A program made the translations under genes and the position numbers. From Aeromicrobium fastidiosum (GTDB taxonomy: Bacteria > Actinomycetota > Actinomycetes > Propionibacteriales > Nocardioidaceae), in contig NZ_JAGIOG010000001.1 in NCBI RefSeq assembly GCF_017876595.1, positions 2,790,001-2,854,000 of the forward strand: 64,000 nucleotides of DNA, in the 5' to 3' direction. The notes under the pieces are model-generated. The model was not told the DNA's origin. It did no database searches and worked only from the letters and a program-made list of their open reading frames with translations. Below are positions 39,865 through 48,067 of this stretch, one piece after another (position 1 is the first letter of the stretch; every line of letters begins with the position of its first letter).

Positions 39865-42783
39865 ATGACAGAGACGGTCAGCGGATCCACCGGATCCCCA
39901 CGCAAGTCGGCCAAGGCCAAGGCCGGAGCCGGCCTCAAGATCGAGCGTGTCTACACGACCGAGGGCGTCCACCCCTATGACGCCGTCACGTGGGAGCGCC
40001 GCGACGTCGTCCAGACCAACTGGAAGACCGGCGAGACCGTCTTCGAGCAGCGCGGCGTCGAGTACCCCGACTTCTGGAGCGTCAACGCCTCCACGATCGT
40101 GACGACCAAGTACTTCCGCGGTGCCGTCGGCTCGCCCGAGCGTGAGCAGAGCCTCAAGCAGCTGCTCGACCGCGTCGTCCTCACCTACACGCAGGCCGGT
40201 CGCGACAACGGCTACTTCTCCTCCGAGGAGCAGGCCACGATCTTCGAGCACGAGCTGACGCACATGCTCCTGCACCAGGTCTTCAGCTTCAACAGCCCCG
40301 TGTGGTTCAACGTCGGCACGTCGAGCCCCCAGCAGGTCAGCGCCTGCTTCATCCTGGCCGTCGACGACTCGATGGACTCGATCCTCAACTGGTACAAGGA
40401 GGAGGGCCTGATCTTCAAGGGCGGCTCCGGTGCCGGCCTCAACCTGTCCCGCATCCGTTCGTCCAAGGAGCTGCTCCGCTCCTCGGGCGGCACGGCGTCC
40501 GGTCCGGTCTCCTTCATGCGCGGTGCCGATGCCTCGGCCGGCACGATCAAGTCGGGCGGCGCGACGCGTCGTGCGGCCAAGATGGTCGTCCTCGACGTCG
40601 ACCACCCCGACATCCAGGAGTTCGTCGAGACCAAGGCCAAGGAAGAGGACAAGATCCGCGTCCTCCGCGACGCCGGCTACGACATGGACCTCGGCGGTGC
40701 CGACATCACCTCGGTGCAGTACCAGAACGCCAACAACTCGATCCGCGTCAACGACGAGTTCATGCGCGCGGTCGAGGACGGCAAGGAGTTCGGCCTGCGC
40801 GCCCGCACCAACGGCGAGATCATCGAGACCGTCGACGCGGTCAAGCTGTGGGACGACATCGCCAAGGCCGCCTGGGCCTGCGCCGATCCCGGCATCCAGT
40901 ACGACGGCACGATCAACGACTGGCACACCTCGCCCGAGGCCGGACGCATCACGGCGTCCAACCCGTGCTCGGAGTACATGCACCTCGACAACTCGAGCTG
41001 CAACCTCGCATCGCTCAACCTGCTGAAGTTCCTCAAGGACGACGGCTCGTTCGACACCGCGACGTTCGTCAAGGCCGTCGAGTTCATCATCACCGCGATG
41101 GACATCAGCATCTGCTTCGCCGACTTCCCGACCGAGGCGATCGGCGACACCACGCGCGCCTACCGTCAGCTCGGCATCGGCTTCGCCAACCTCGGCGCGC
41201 TGCTCATGGCGTCGGGCCTGGCGTACGACTCCGACGGCGGCCGCGCCCTCGCCGGGTCGATCACCTCGCTGATGACCGGCACGTCCTACCGCCGCTCGGC
41301 CGAGATCGCCGGCGTCGTCGGCCCGTACGACGGCTTCGCGCAGAACGCCTCGGCGCACGAGCGCGTCATGCGCAAGCACCAGGCCGCCAACGACGAGATC
41401 CGCACGCTGCACTCGATGGACATCGACGTGCACCGTGAGGCCGCCAAGCAGTGGGCCGAGAACCTCACGATCGGCTCCAAGAACGGCTGGCGCAACAGCC
41501 AGGCGTCCGTCCTGGCCCCGACCGGCACGATCGGCTTCATGATGGACTGCGACACGACGGGCATCGAGCCCGACTTCTCGCTCGTCAAGTTCAAGAAGCT
41601 CGTCGGTGGCGGCTCGATGCAGATCGTCAACCAGACGATCCCCGCGGCGCTGCAGAAGCTCAAGTACAACGTCGAGACCATCGAGGCCATCGTCGAGTAC
41701 ATCGCCGAGAACGGTCACGTCGTCGACGCGCCCGGTCTCAAGACCGAGCACTACGAGATCTTCGACACCGCCATGGGCAAGCGCTCGATCAAGCCCATGG
41801 GCCACGTGCTGATGATGGCCGCCTGCCAGCCGTTCCTGTCCGGTGCCATCTCCAAGACGGTCAACCTGCCCGAGACGGCCACGGTCGAAGAGATCAAGGA
41901 CGTCTACTTCCAGGGCTGGAAGCTCGGCCTCAAGGCGCTCGCGGTCTACCGCGACAATTGCAAGGTCGGCCAGCCGCTCTCGGACGGCAAGGAGGCCAAG
42001 TCGTCCGGCTCGACCGAGGTCAAGGAGGTCGTGCGCGAGGTCATCGTCGAGAAGCCGATCCGTCGTCGTCTCCCGAAGTCGCGCCAGGCCATCACGACGT
42101 CGTTCTCCGTCGGCGGCGCCGAGGGCTACATGACCTCGGGCGCCCACGAGGACGGCTCGCTCGGCGAGATCTTCATGAAGCTGGGCAAGCAGGGCTCGAC
42201 CCTGGCCGGCATGATGGACGCCTTCTCGATCGCCATCAGCATCTCGCTGCAGTACGGCGTGCCGCTGGAGACCTTCGTGCAGAAGTTCACCAACATGAAG
42301 TTCGAGCCCGCCGGTCTGACCGACGACCCGGACGTCCGCATGAGCCAGTCGATCATGGACTACACGTTCCGTCGCCTGGCCCTGGACTACCTGGACTTCG
42401 ACACGCGTTCGGCTCTCGGCATCCACTCGTCCGAGGAGCGCCAGCGCTTCCTCGACACGGGCTCCTACGAGGCACCCGTCGGCAACGGCACCACCGCCGC
42501 CGAGCTCGTCGAGACCTCGCCGGCTGAGCCTGTCGAAGCCTCGAACTCCAAGGTCACCGAGTCCGCCTCGGCGATCGAGTCCCCGTCGGTGTCGGGCGAC
42601 AGCCACGAGGCAGCCGCCTCGAAGCCCGCCCCGGCCACCGCCCACACGAGCGCCGAGCTCTTCGAGCAGATCACCGGATCCGCCGTCGACTCCCCGCTCT
42701 GCATGACCTGCGGAACCAAGATGCGCCCCGCCGGCTCCTGCCACGTGTGCGAGGGCTGCGGAAGCACCAGCGGCTGCAGCTGA
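39865..42783 (+). CDS. nrdJ: NrdJ, adenosylcobalamin-dependent (class II) ribonucleotide reductase
   Basis: It reduces ribonucleotides to deoxyribonucleotides using a B12-derived thiyl radical, with no need for oxygen. Length is 972 aa. The barrel contains substrate-binding and active-site Cys/Asn/Glu motifs: VSACFILAVDDSMDSIL, NPCSEYMHLDNSSCNLASLNL and QASVLAPTGTIGFMMDCDTTGIEPDFS. The C-terminal redox-active tail is a Cys-rich zinc-ribbon-like CMTCGTKMRPAGSCHVCEGCG. Between barrel and tail is a ~90-aa Ser/Ala/Glu-rich linker that contains an inverted copy of the 15-bp interspersed element (42524-42538, encoding AEPVEA). The element at 42802 begins 18 bp after the stop. Confidence 0.97.
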   Translation: MTETVSGSTGSPRKSAKAKAGAGLKIERVYTTEGVHPYDAVTWERRDVVQTNWKTGETVFEQRGVEYPDFWSVNASTIVTTKYFRGAVGSPEREQSLKQLLDRVVLTYTQAGRDNGYFSSEEQATIFEHELTHMLLHQVFSFNSPVWFNVGTSSPQQVSACFILAVDDSMDSILNWYKEEGLIFKGGSGAGLNLSRIRSSKELLRSSGGTASGPVSFMRGADASAGTIKSGGATRRAAKMVVLDVDHPDIQEFVETKAKEEDKIRVLRDAGYDMDLGGADITSVQYQNANNSIRVNDEFMRAVEDGKEFGLRARTNGEIIETVDAVKLWDDIAKAAWACADPGIQYDGTINDWHTSPEAGRITASNPCSEYMHLDNSSCNLASLNLLKFLKDDGSFDTATFVKAVEFIITAMDISICFADFPTEAIGDTTRAYRQLGIGFANLGALLMASGLAYDSDGGRALAGSITSLMTGTSYRRSAEIAGVVGPYDGFAQNASAHERVMRKHQAANDEIRTLHSMDIDVHREAAKQWAENLTIGSKNGWRNSQASVLAPTGTIGFMMDCDTTGIEPDFSLVKFKKLVGGGSMQIVNQTIPAALQKLKYNVETIEAIVEYIAENGHVVDAPGLKTEHYEIFDTAMGKRSIKPMGHVLMMAACQPFLSGAISKTVNLPETATVEEIKDVYFQGWKLGLKALAVYRDNCKVGQPLSDGKEAKSSGSTEVKEVVREVIVEKPIRRRLPKSRQAITTSFSVGGAEGYMTSGAHEDGSLGEIFMKLGKQGSTLAGMMDAFSIAISISLQYGVPLETFVQKFTNMKFEPAGLTDDPDVRMSQSIMDYTFRRLALDYLDFDTRSALGIHSSEERQRFLDTGSYEAPVGNGTTAAELVETSPAEPVEASNSKVTESASAIESPSVSGDSHEAAASKPAPATAHTSAELFEQITGSAVDSPLCMTCGTKMRPAGSCHVCEGCGSTSGCS
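42524..42538 (-). repeat. Interspersed 15-bp element in the nrdJ linker
   Basis: CTGAGCCTGTCGAAG is the exact reverse complement of the copy at 16115-16129. It encodes part of a low-complexity linker, consistent with tolerance of insertion. Confidence 0.8.
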
Positions 42784-42788
42784 TCTCA

Positions 42789-42841
42789 AGTTGCGTCATT
42801 TTGTCACGAGGAGTTGCGTCAAATGTCAACGAGTTGCGTGA
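42789..42841. repeat. Left-end repeats of the transposon-like element
   Basis: AGTTGCGTCA occurs at 42789-42798 and 42812-42821, and AGTTGCGTGA at 42832-42841 (spacings 23 and 20 bp). TGTCAC at 42802-42807 precedes the second copy by 4 bp and mirrors the right end (TGTCAC-TGT-AGTTGCGTCA on the minus strand at 50175-50157). I place the outer end at 42802. The copy at 42789 then lies outside and may be a relic. Confidence 0.75.
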
Positions 42842-42856
42842 TTGACATTCACCATC

Positions 42857-43046
42857 ACTATGACGCTGAAAGTCATAGTCGAAGTGATAGCTCGATGTCG
42901 CAACCCCTCAACCCGGCCCGTGCGCTCCCTCATGGAGTGCCCGGGCCGGGCCCGTTCCTGGGTGCGGCGTACGCGGCACTCGCAGGTCGGTCGCCCACCC
43001 GGGTCGGCCGGAAAACACGAAACCCCGCCTTGCAGGGCGGGGTTCG
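42857..43046. other. Hairpin-rich interval at the left end of the element
   Basis: Three inverted repeats occupy most of the 361-bp gap between nrdJ and the small gene. ACTATGAC-N7-GTCATAGT is at 42857-42879, with outer ATCAC/GTGAT arms, and is AT-richer than its surroundings (operator-like). A 39-nt hairpin at 42912-42950 pairs CCCGGCCCG with CGGGCCGGG. At 43019-43046 AACCCCGCC pairs with GGCGGGGTT. The last two look like terminators that would insulate nrdJ from the cargo genes. Confidence 0.6.
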
Positions 43047-43098
43047 CGTGGCACGGACAGGTGGTGTCCGCATCGGTGTTCCAACCGCATCTCACCAC

Positions 43099-43139
43099 CT
43101 CTTCGTGTGCCCGAGCAAGTCGAGCACGAAGAGAGGAGG
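43099..43139 (+). promoter_or_regulatory. Leader hairpin ending at the Shine-Dalgarno of the 44-aa gene
   Basis: CTCTTCGTG (43099-43107) pairs perfectly with CACGAAGAG (43125-43133), with a 17-nt loop. The 3' arm continues into GGAGGAG, the ribosome site for ATG 43145, and CC before the 5' arm can pair with part of it. Translation of the small gene may be controlled by this stem. Confidence 0.55.
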
Positions 43140-43144
43140 AGACG

Positions 43145-43279
43145 ATGCCCAAGAACCCCAAGCAGACCGGTAGCAAGGCTGCGAAGAACGCGAGCAAGGT
43201 CATGCGCGGCAACTACAGCAAGGCCGCGAAGTCCGCGGCCGCCAGCGCCCTGGCACAGTCGCCCAAGCGCGGCAGGTGA
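43145..43279 (+). CDS. Small Lys/Ala-rich basic peptide (44 aa)
   Basis: The peptide MPKNPKQTGSKAAKNASKV continues to MRGNYSKAAKSAAASALAQ and ends PKRGR. The two SKAAK-xxA blocks form a repeat. It has no acidic residue and should be a short positively charged helix, possibly nucleic-acid binding. A strong GAGGAGGAG ribosome site at ideal distance argues that it is real. It precedes the 623-aa gene by 63 bp and is probably co-transcribed. Similar short basic proteins with a SAAASAL-type motif occur in mobile loci, as far as I recall, but no function is established. Confidence 0.65.
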   Translation: MPKNPKQTGSKAAKNASKVMRGNYSKAAKSAAASALAQSPKRGR

Positions 43280-43342
43280 GGCAGCGGCCCGTCCGGCATC
43301 GCCGGGCGGGCCGTCCTCGGTCACCACTAGGAAGGACAACCC

Positions 43343-45214
43343 ATGACCACGCCGCCTCCGGACCTCCGCCACGCCATCTCCAGCCTGACGCACGCCGTCT
43401 CCAGCCAGGACCCGACCGACCGCACCTACCTCAAGGTCGTTCGTCCAGGTGACGAGTTCGCGTACGGGACAGTCGCACCAGCTATCAACGACGGGTGGGC
43501 CTTGGACACGTGCGGGATGTGGTTGCCGCGAGGAACTGCCAAGCCGCGCGGGCCCATCGAACGCGCCTACGTCTTCATCACTCCCGAGGAGTTGTTCGGT
43601 TTCACCCTGTCGTTCGCGCAGGTGCTGACCATCCTCAAGCAGGTGTCGCGGTTGAACGCGGTCACCTTCGCCGCAGCCATGCTGGCGAAGCGCGCTACTC
43701 CCGGGCTTCGGCTCCGCGGCGGCGACGTCGAGTTCATCGAGGCGTTCCTCGCCGACCCTTGGAAGACCAAGGCGCTCAACCTCATGCGTGAGCGGGACCG
43801 GGCGCTCGTCGTCCCCCAGGCGATCCATCTCCTGGCCAAGCTCGCGTTCATCGTGTGCCCGGAGGAGGCACCGGTCGAAGTTGACCAGGGCGAGGCGCTC
43901 TTGACCGTTCTGCTGCACCTGCCGGCGCACCTGGACTCTGGCGTTGAGGCGCTCGCGGAGGACGAAGACCACACCGTGACCGCCGATGCGGGGCCACTCG
44001 CGTGCTACTTCATCGCCAACCACCTGTTCAACTCGCACCTGGACGTCATGACCGCGACCGCGGTGTTCCAGCGCTGCTGGATCGAGATCCCTGCAGAAGA
44101 CGTCGAAGACCCTCGGATGCTTGACCTTCCGGCCGAGTTCGAGGATGCGACCGGGGTGCCGCTAGGCGACCTCACAGCCCTGTGCGTGATGTTGTGGGCC
44201 AGCGCCGTGAACGGCAACACCGTCCTGGAGATCTCGAGAGTCAACGCCTTCGGGTGGTCTACCGAGCGTCTCGAACGGGCACTAGACCTCATCAGCTGCG
44301 ACCCAGACCAGATGCGAACCAACATCGTCACCGCTGAGCACAGGTACGGGTTGCTGTGGACCACCCGCAACTTCGCGTATCACCCGGTCATCCGGTGGGG
44401 GAGCCACGTCACCGTGCTCGACCCTGAACTCCTGCTGCGTAGGGCCACCGGGCTGTGGCCGCTCATGGACATCCAACGCGCCCTTGAGGACGGGCCCCAA
44501 CGAGACCGCGACCGCGCGAGCCAGGTCAGCGCGGCGGCGCACCGGGCTCATGAGAAGTTCGCGCTGGAGACTCTGAGGGATGTCGCCGGCAAGAGCCGGC
44601 TCTACGACGAGGACGCGCTCGTCGCGGCATACGGACGCAAGTCCAAGGTCGCCGACATGGCAGTGGACTACGGGCACTCGTGGGTCGCCATCGAGGTGAC
44701 TACCACCGGGTTCCAGGACCTGACCGCCGCCGGCACCAGCCCCGAAGCGGTGACACAGGACCTGAACAAGGCCGTCCGCAAGGCCAAGCAACTTCACGCC
44801 ACCATCGACAACCTGCGACGCGACACCAACCGGCTGACCAAGGACGGCCGTAGCAACACGGTCCGCACCTTCTATCCGGTCCTGGTCGTCACCACGAGGT
44901 TCCCCGCCTCGCCGATCACGATGACGATGCTGTGGGAACGTCTGCGCGAGGAGGATCTCCTTCAGGGTGACGACGTCGCTCCGTTGGAGGTGATGGAGCT
45001 GGAAGACCTGTGCGCTACCGAGGGTGCCGTCGAAGTCGGGCACAGCCTGATGGCGCTGCTGGACGAGAAGAGGACCTCCCCGATGCAGCGCATGTCGATG
45101 CGGGACTTCCTGCAGGACAAGCTGCGCGGCATCGTGCGACAGCCAAAACGGGTGCAGGACAGGTGGCAGAAGGTGTTCGATCCCGTCATCGACGCCGTCC
45201 GCGACGCCGCCTGA
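43343..45214 (+). CDS. 623-aa unknown protein with possible degenerate PD-(D/E)xK core
   Basis: The large soluble protein has a helical N-terminal half (Asp/Glu-rich, no signal peptide or membrane segment). Near residues 430-455 a nuclease-like strand pair reads ADMAVDYGHSWVAIEVTTTG: an acidic residue (Asp438 or Asp442) followed by a hydrophobic strand ending in Glu451-x-Thr453. That has the geometry of PD-(D/E)xK nucleases but lacks the usual Lys. A coiled/charged helix (LNKAVRKAKQLHATIDNLRRDTNRL) follows. The ATG at 43343 has AGGAAGGA upstream. It converges with the XRE gene. It could be the element's endonuclease-like partner or defensive cargo; not resolved. Confidence 0.7.
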   Translation: MTTPPPDLRHAISSLTHAVSSQDPTDRTYLKVVRPGDEFAYGTVAPAINDGWALDTCGMWLPRGTAKPRGPIERAYVFITPEELFGFTLSFAQVLTILKQVSRLNAVTFAAAMLAKRATPGLRLRGGDVEFIEAFLADPWKTKALNLMRERDRALVVPQAIHLLAKLAFIVCPEEAPVEVDQGEALLTVLLHLPAHLDSGVEALAEDEDHTVTADAGPLACYFIANHLFNSHLDVMTATAVFQRCWIEIPAEDVEDPRMLDLPAEFEDATGVPLGDLTALCVMLWASAVNGNTVLEISRVNAFGWSTERLERALDLISCDPDQMRTNIVTAEHRYGLLWTTRNFAYHPVIRWGSHVTVLDPELLLRRATGLWPLMDIQRALEDGPQRDRDRASQVSAAAHRAHEKFALETLRDVAGKSRLYDEDALVAAYGRKSKVADMAVDYGHSWVAIEVTTTGFQDLTAAGTSPEAVTQDLNKAVRKAKQLHATIDNLRRDTNRLTKDGRSNTVRTFYPVLVVTTRFPASPITMTMLWERLREEDLLQGDDVAPLEVMELEDLCATEGAVEVGHSLMALLDEKRTSPMQRMSMRDFLQDKLRGIVRQPKRVQDRWQKVFDPVIDAVRDAA

Positions 45215-45315
45215 GGTCAGCGGTCGGGTTCGCTACGGTGACACTCAACATCCCGCGGCACTAGCGCGTCCCGGTCGTCCGAGTGCTTCTACCGCCCGCG
45301 GGCCGGTCTGCGTCA

Positions 45316-46053
45316 CTACCGCTCGGCATCGTCCAGAGGATGCTGGCGCGACGTCGTAAGCAAGAGCGAGTAGGAGACGTCCTCAGCGAGTTCGAGACCA
45401 CCGCCGGACGTGGTCTCGACGATGCCCGCGTTCAGCAGCGCTCCCTTGGTGACCCTGTCGACGTTGCTGGTCGACTTCAACCGCTTGCCGCGGGCGGTCC
45501 GAGACACCAGGTTGGCCTGGCTGATGTCCAGCTGGACGCGGCCCAGGTGACGGCGGGTCAGGTCCTTCAGGGCCTCTACTGGGGCAGCGCGGAACGCTGG
45601 GACCAGCTGGACTGTCCCATCAGTGGTCCGGACCTCGAGGCCCGCGACGGCGACTGTGGCGGCCAGCTCGGTCAGGGCGCCGGCCAGGGTCTCCAGGTCG
45701 GTGCCGAGGGCAGTTGCGAGTGCGTCAACGGGCGCGGGTGAGTCCAGCGCACGCAGCGTTGCTCCGACCTGACGCAGGAGCTCGCTGCCCTCGGACGAGG
45801 CTGGGGTGGCTGAGTGACCTTCGACGACAAGGAGCGCGTCGGAGGACAGCTCTAGGACCTTCGCGAGACGCCGTACGTCACCCAGGGTCAGGTCGGAGCT
45901 GGTGTTGCCGGACTCGATGCTGCGGACCATGGACGTGGAGAACGCCTCGCCCAGGTGTGCGGCGAACGTCCGTTCGGACCAGCCCAGCTCGAGCCGACGC
46001 GCCCGAACGAGGCCGCCGTCGATGGTGGGGTCGGTGGCCAGGTAAGCGCTCAT
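45316..46053 (-). CDS. XRE-family DNA-binding protein, last gene of the transposition operon (245 aa)
   Basis: An N-terminal Cro/CI helix-turn-helix spans residues ~15-70 (VRARRLELGWSERTFAAHLGEAFSTSMVRSIESGNTSSDLTLGDVRRLAKVLELS). The C-terminal ~150 residues look like one or two winged-helix-type segments (LLRQVGATLRALDSPAPVDALATALG ... EALKDLTRRHLGRVQLD). The ATG at 46053 overlaps the stop of the 424-aa gene (ATGA). It may regulate the element's promoters, for instance through the palindrome at 42857-42879, or assist target choice. Confidence 0.8.
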   Translation of the reverse strand: MSAYLATDPTIDGGLVRARRLELGWSERTFAAHLGEAFSTSMVRSIESGNTSSDLTLGDVRRLAKVLELSSDALLVVEGHSATPASSEGSELLRQVGATLRALDSPAPVDALATALGTDLETLAGALTELAATVAVAGLEVRTTDGTVQLVPAFRAAPVEALKDLTRRHLGRVQLDISQANLVSRTARGKRLKSTSNVDRVTKGALLNAGIVETTSGGGLELAEDVSYSLLLTTSRQHPLDDAER

Positions 46054-47321
46054 GTCAGTTCCCTGATGCTCAAGCCCCACCGGGTCAGCCACCGGCTACC
46101 CGAGGCGAGGTCGCGCTCCTTGTACGACGCGGCCACAGCCACTCCTGCTTCGCGGCGTGCTTCGGTCAGGAAGCGCGCCAGGCGCTGGTCGGTCTTGTTC
46201 TGGTTCTGGCCCTCGAAGAACACGTCATCCGGCCCGGCGCCCTCATTCGTGCGGAGGTGGTGCTGTGCGCGTACGAAGGGTCGGGCCGGCTCGAAGATGT
46301 CGTAGACGCCGGCCTCGGTGCGGACGGTCGACCCGTCGGCTGCGACGTCACCAACGAGCACGATGGCCGTGTGCCCGAGGGGCACGCCGGCGGCTGCGAA
46401 CGCGCAGGCCGCACCCCGGGCTGGGTCGGCGTACGCCCGCAACCGTCGCCAGGCGTGCGGGCGTCGCAGCGCGTCGTGCGGCATGGTCTGCGCTGTCCCG
46501 ACGAGGCGGTCCAGCTCGACGCGCAGGTGGAGCTGGGACGCGAACAGTCCGACCTGTGCGGCACGGACCACGACGACGAACTGGGTGACGGTCTCGACCT
46601 CGCGCCATCGGGCATGGAACCAGTCGGCCATGGCCTGTTCACGGGCGACGGTGTCCCGTGGCAGGGTCTTGGCTACGTCTGCGGCGGCACGGGCGTGACG
46701 GACGAAGAACTCGTCGACCACCTCCAACACCGGTGGTGCCAGCAGGTCTCGGCACGCGGCGCGGAACGTCGTGAAGTCATCGCTGGGAACGTGCTCGGGC
46801 CAGTTCACGACCGGTACGACGTCTTCGATGGGGTCGGGCTCTGTGAGCGCGGTCTTGAACGTGTCGAGGAACTGCGACGCGTCGACGACGTCCGCTGGCG
46901 GGAGCTGGTGGTTGCGGCAGAAGTCGTCGACGGTGTCCTGGACGGTTGTGCGGTAGCCGGTGTCTCCGACGAGCCAGACGTGCCAGCCCGCCGAGATGGT
47001 TGTTGTCAGGAGCTCGGTGATGACAGGCAGGGGGAGCAGGAACGCGTTCTGGACGTACAGGTCGTCGATGTCGTACGCCCGGGCCCAGGCCACGACGCGG
47101 GTCAGCTGCCCTTCGCCGGGGCGGCCGTTGCCGGCCAGTCCGTCTTGGACGCCGAACGAGGTGAGGATGTCGGTGGCCAGTGTGCTCATCCGGCGGGTGT
47201 CCGGGCGAGCCCACACCCCGACTCGAGACTGGGTGAGGTTGGTGAACGTTGACGCGTGGACGTCGCGGGTGCTGGAGTCGTGGTCGTTGACGACGTGGAC
47301 CCGGCTGGGGGCGGCGCTCAT
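46050..47321 (-). CDS. Unknown 424-aa protein between TniB-like ATPase and XRE gene
   Basis: I do not recognise this family. The protein is soluble, rich in Asp/Val/Ala/Thr, with a plausible alpha/beta N-terminal half (VVAWARAYDIDDLYVQNAFLLPLPVITELLTTTISAGWHVWLVGDTGYRTT) and a helical C-terminal half with a conserved-looking RLARFLTEARREAGVAVAASYKERDLASG. There is no Cys-based zinc finger, which argues against TniQ. The ATG at 47321 overlaps the ATPase stop (ATGA) and its own stop overlaps the XRE start, so it is a fixed part of the operon. A target-selection role in place of TniQ is speculative. Confidence 0.75.
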   Translation of the reverse strand: MSAAPSRVHVVNDHDSSTRDVHASTFTNLTQSRVGVWARPDTRRMSTLATDILTSFGVQDGLAGNGRPGEGQLTRVVAWARAYDIDDLYVQNAFLLPLPVITELLTTTISAGWHVWLVGDTGYRTTVQDTVDDFCRNHQLPPADVVDASQFLDTFKTALTEPDPIEDVVPVVNWPEHVPSDDFTTFRAACRDLLAPPVLEVVDEFFVRHARAAADVAKTLPRDTVAREQAMADWFHARWREVETVTQFVVVVRAAQVGLFASQLHLRVELDRLVGTAQTMPHDALRRPHAWRRLRAYADPARGAACAFAAAGVPLGHTAIVLVGDVAADGSTVRTEAGVYDIFEPARPFVRAQHHLRTNEGAGPDDVFFEGQNQNKTDQRLARFLTEARREAGVAVAASYKERDLASGSRWLTRWGLSIRELT

Positions 47322-48067
47322 CCTTGGACCATGGCCAGGGCGGCGGACAGGTGCTTGGGTGTGACCTCCGTGCCTGCTGGCAGCTGTTTCATGAGGTCCA
47401 GGAGCGCGGACAGCAGCTGTCCCCACCGGCGCCAGTTGCCGTACCCGTAGGTGGAGTCCAGCTGCAGCAGGAACTTGGGCTCGATGGTCTCCATGAGGGG
47501 GTGCCAGGCGCGGATGGCCCTCAGAAGCGCCTCGTCCTCCAAGGGTGCGAACTGGATACGGGCGGACACCCGGCTACCGAGTTCGGGGGCCCGGTTCATC
47601 GCCTCGTCGACGGTCGACCCGACCAGCACGAGAGCCCACGACGCACGGCCCATGTCGTGCAGGTATCTGACCTGTTGCAGCGACGCCTGGCGCAGGTTCT
47701 GGGCTTCGTCGATGACCACGATGCGCCCGGTCAGCTCGGGGACGAGCTGGTCGGTGAGCTCGAACTGGGAGTCCCGTGTGCGGTGGGGGACACCGATGGC
47801 CGACAACAGCCTGACGGTGACCTCCTTGGGGGCCGGGGCGGGAGGCATGTCGAGCCAGTGGACAGGCCGGCCGCCCGGGACGCGGTGCCGGTCCAGGAAC
47901 TGGTCGACGGTGAACGTCTTGCCGTTGCCGGGTGCCCCGTGGACGACGGCGATGCCGTTGCGGTCGATGGCCGATGCCAGGTTCAGCTCGGCGAACGCCG
48001 TGGTCTTGGTGCGCACGACGTTGGCGTCGTCCAGTCCGGGCAGGTGGCGCGGTCCTTGGGCGCTCAC
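47318..48067 (-). CDS. TniB/TnsC-like AAA+ transposition ATPase (249 aa)
   Basis: Walker A is GAPGNGKT (residues 44-51) and Walker B VVIDEAQNL, with the sensor-type SxxDE region VLVGSTVDEAMNRAPELGSRVSARIQFAPL and a C-terminal helix (YGYGNWRRWGQLLSALLDLM). These features match small helper ATPases such as TniB/TnsC/MuB/IstB, which oligomerise on target DNA and activate the transposase. The GTG at 48067 overlaps the transposase stop (GTGA). Confidence 0.88.
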   Translation of the reverse strand: MSAQGPRHLPGLDDANVVRTKTTAFAELNLASAIDRNGIAVVHGAPGNGKTFTVDQFLDRHRVPGGRPVHWLDMPPAPAPKEVTVRLLSAIGVPHRTRDSQFELTDQLVPELTGRIVVIDEAQNLRQASLQQVRYLHDMGRASWALVLVGSTVDEAMNRAPELGSRVSARIQFAPLEDEALLRAIRAWHPLMETIEPKFLLQLDSTYGYGNWRRWGQLLSALLDLMKQLPAGTEVTPKHLSAALAMVQG

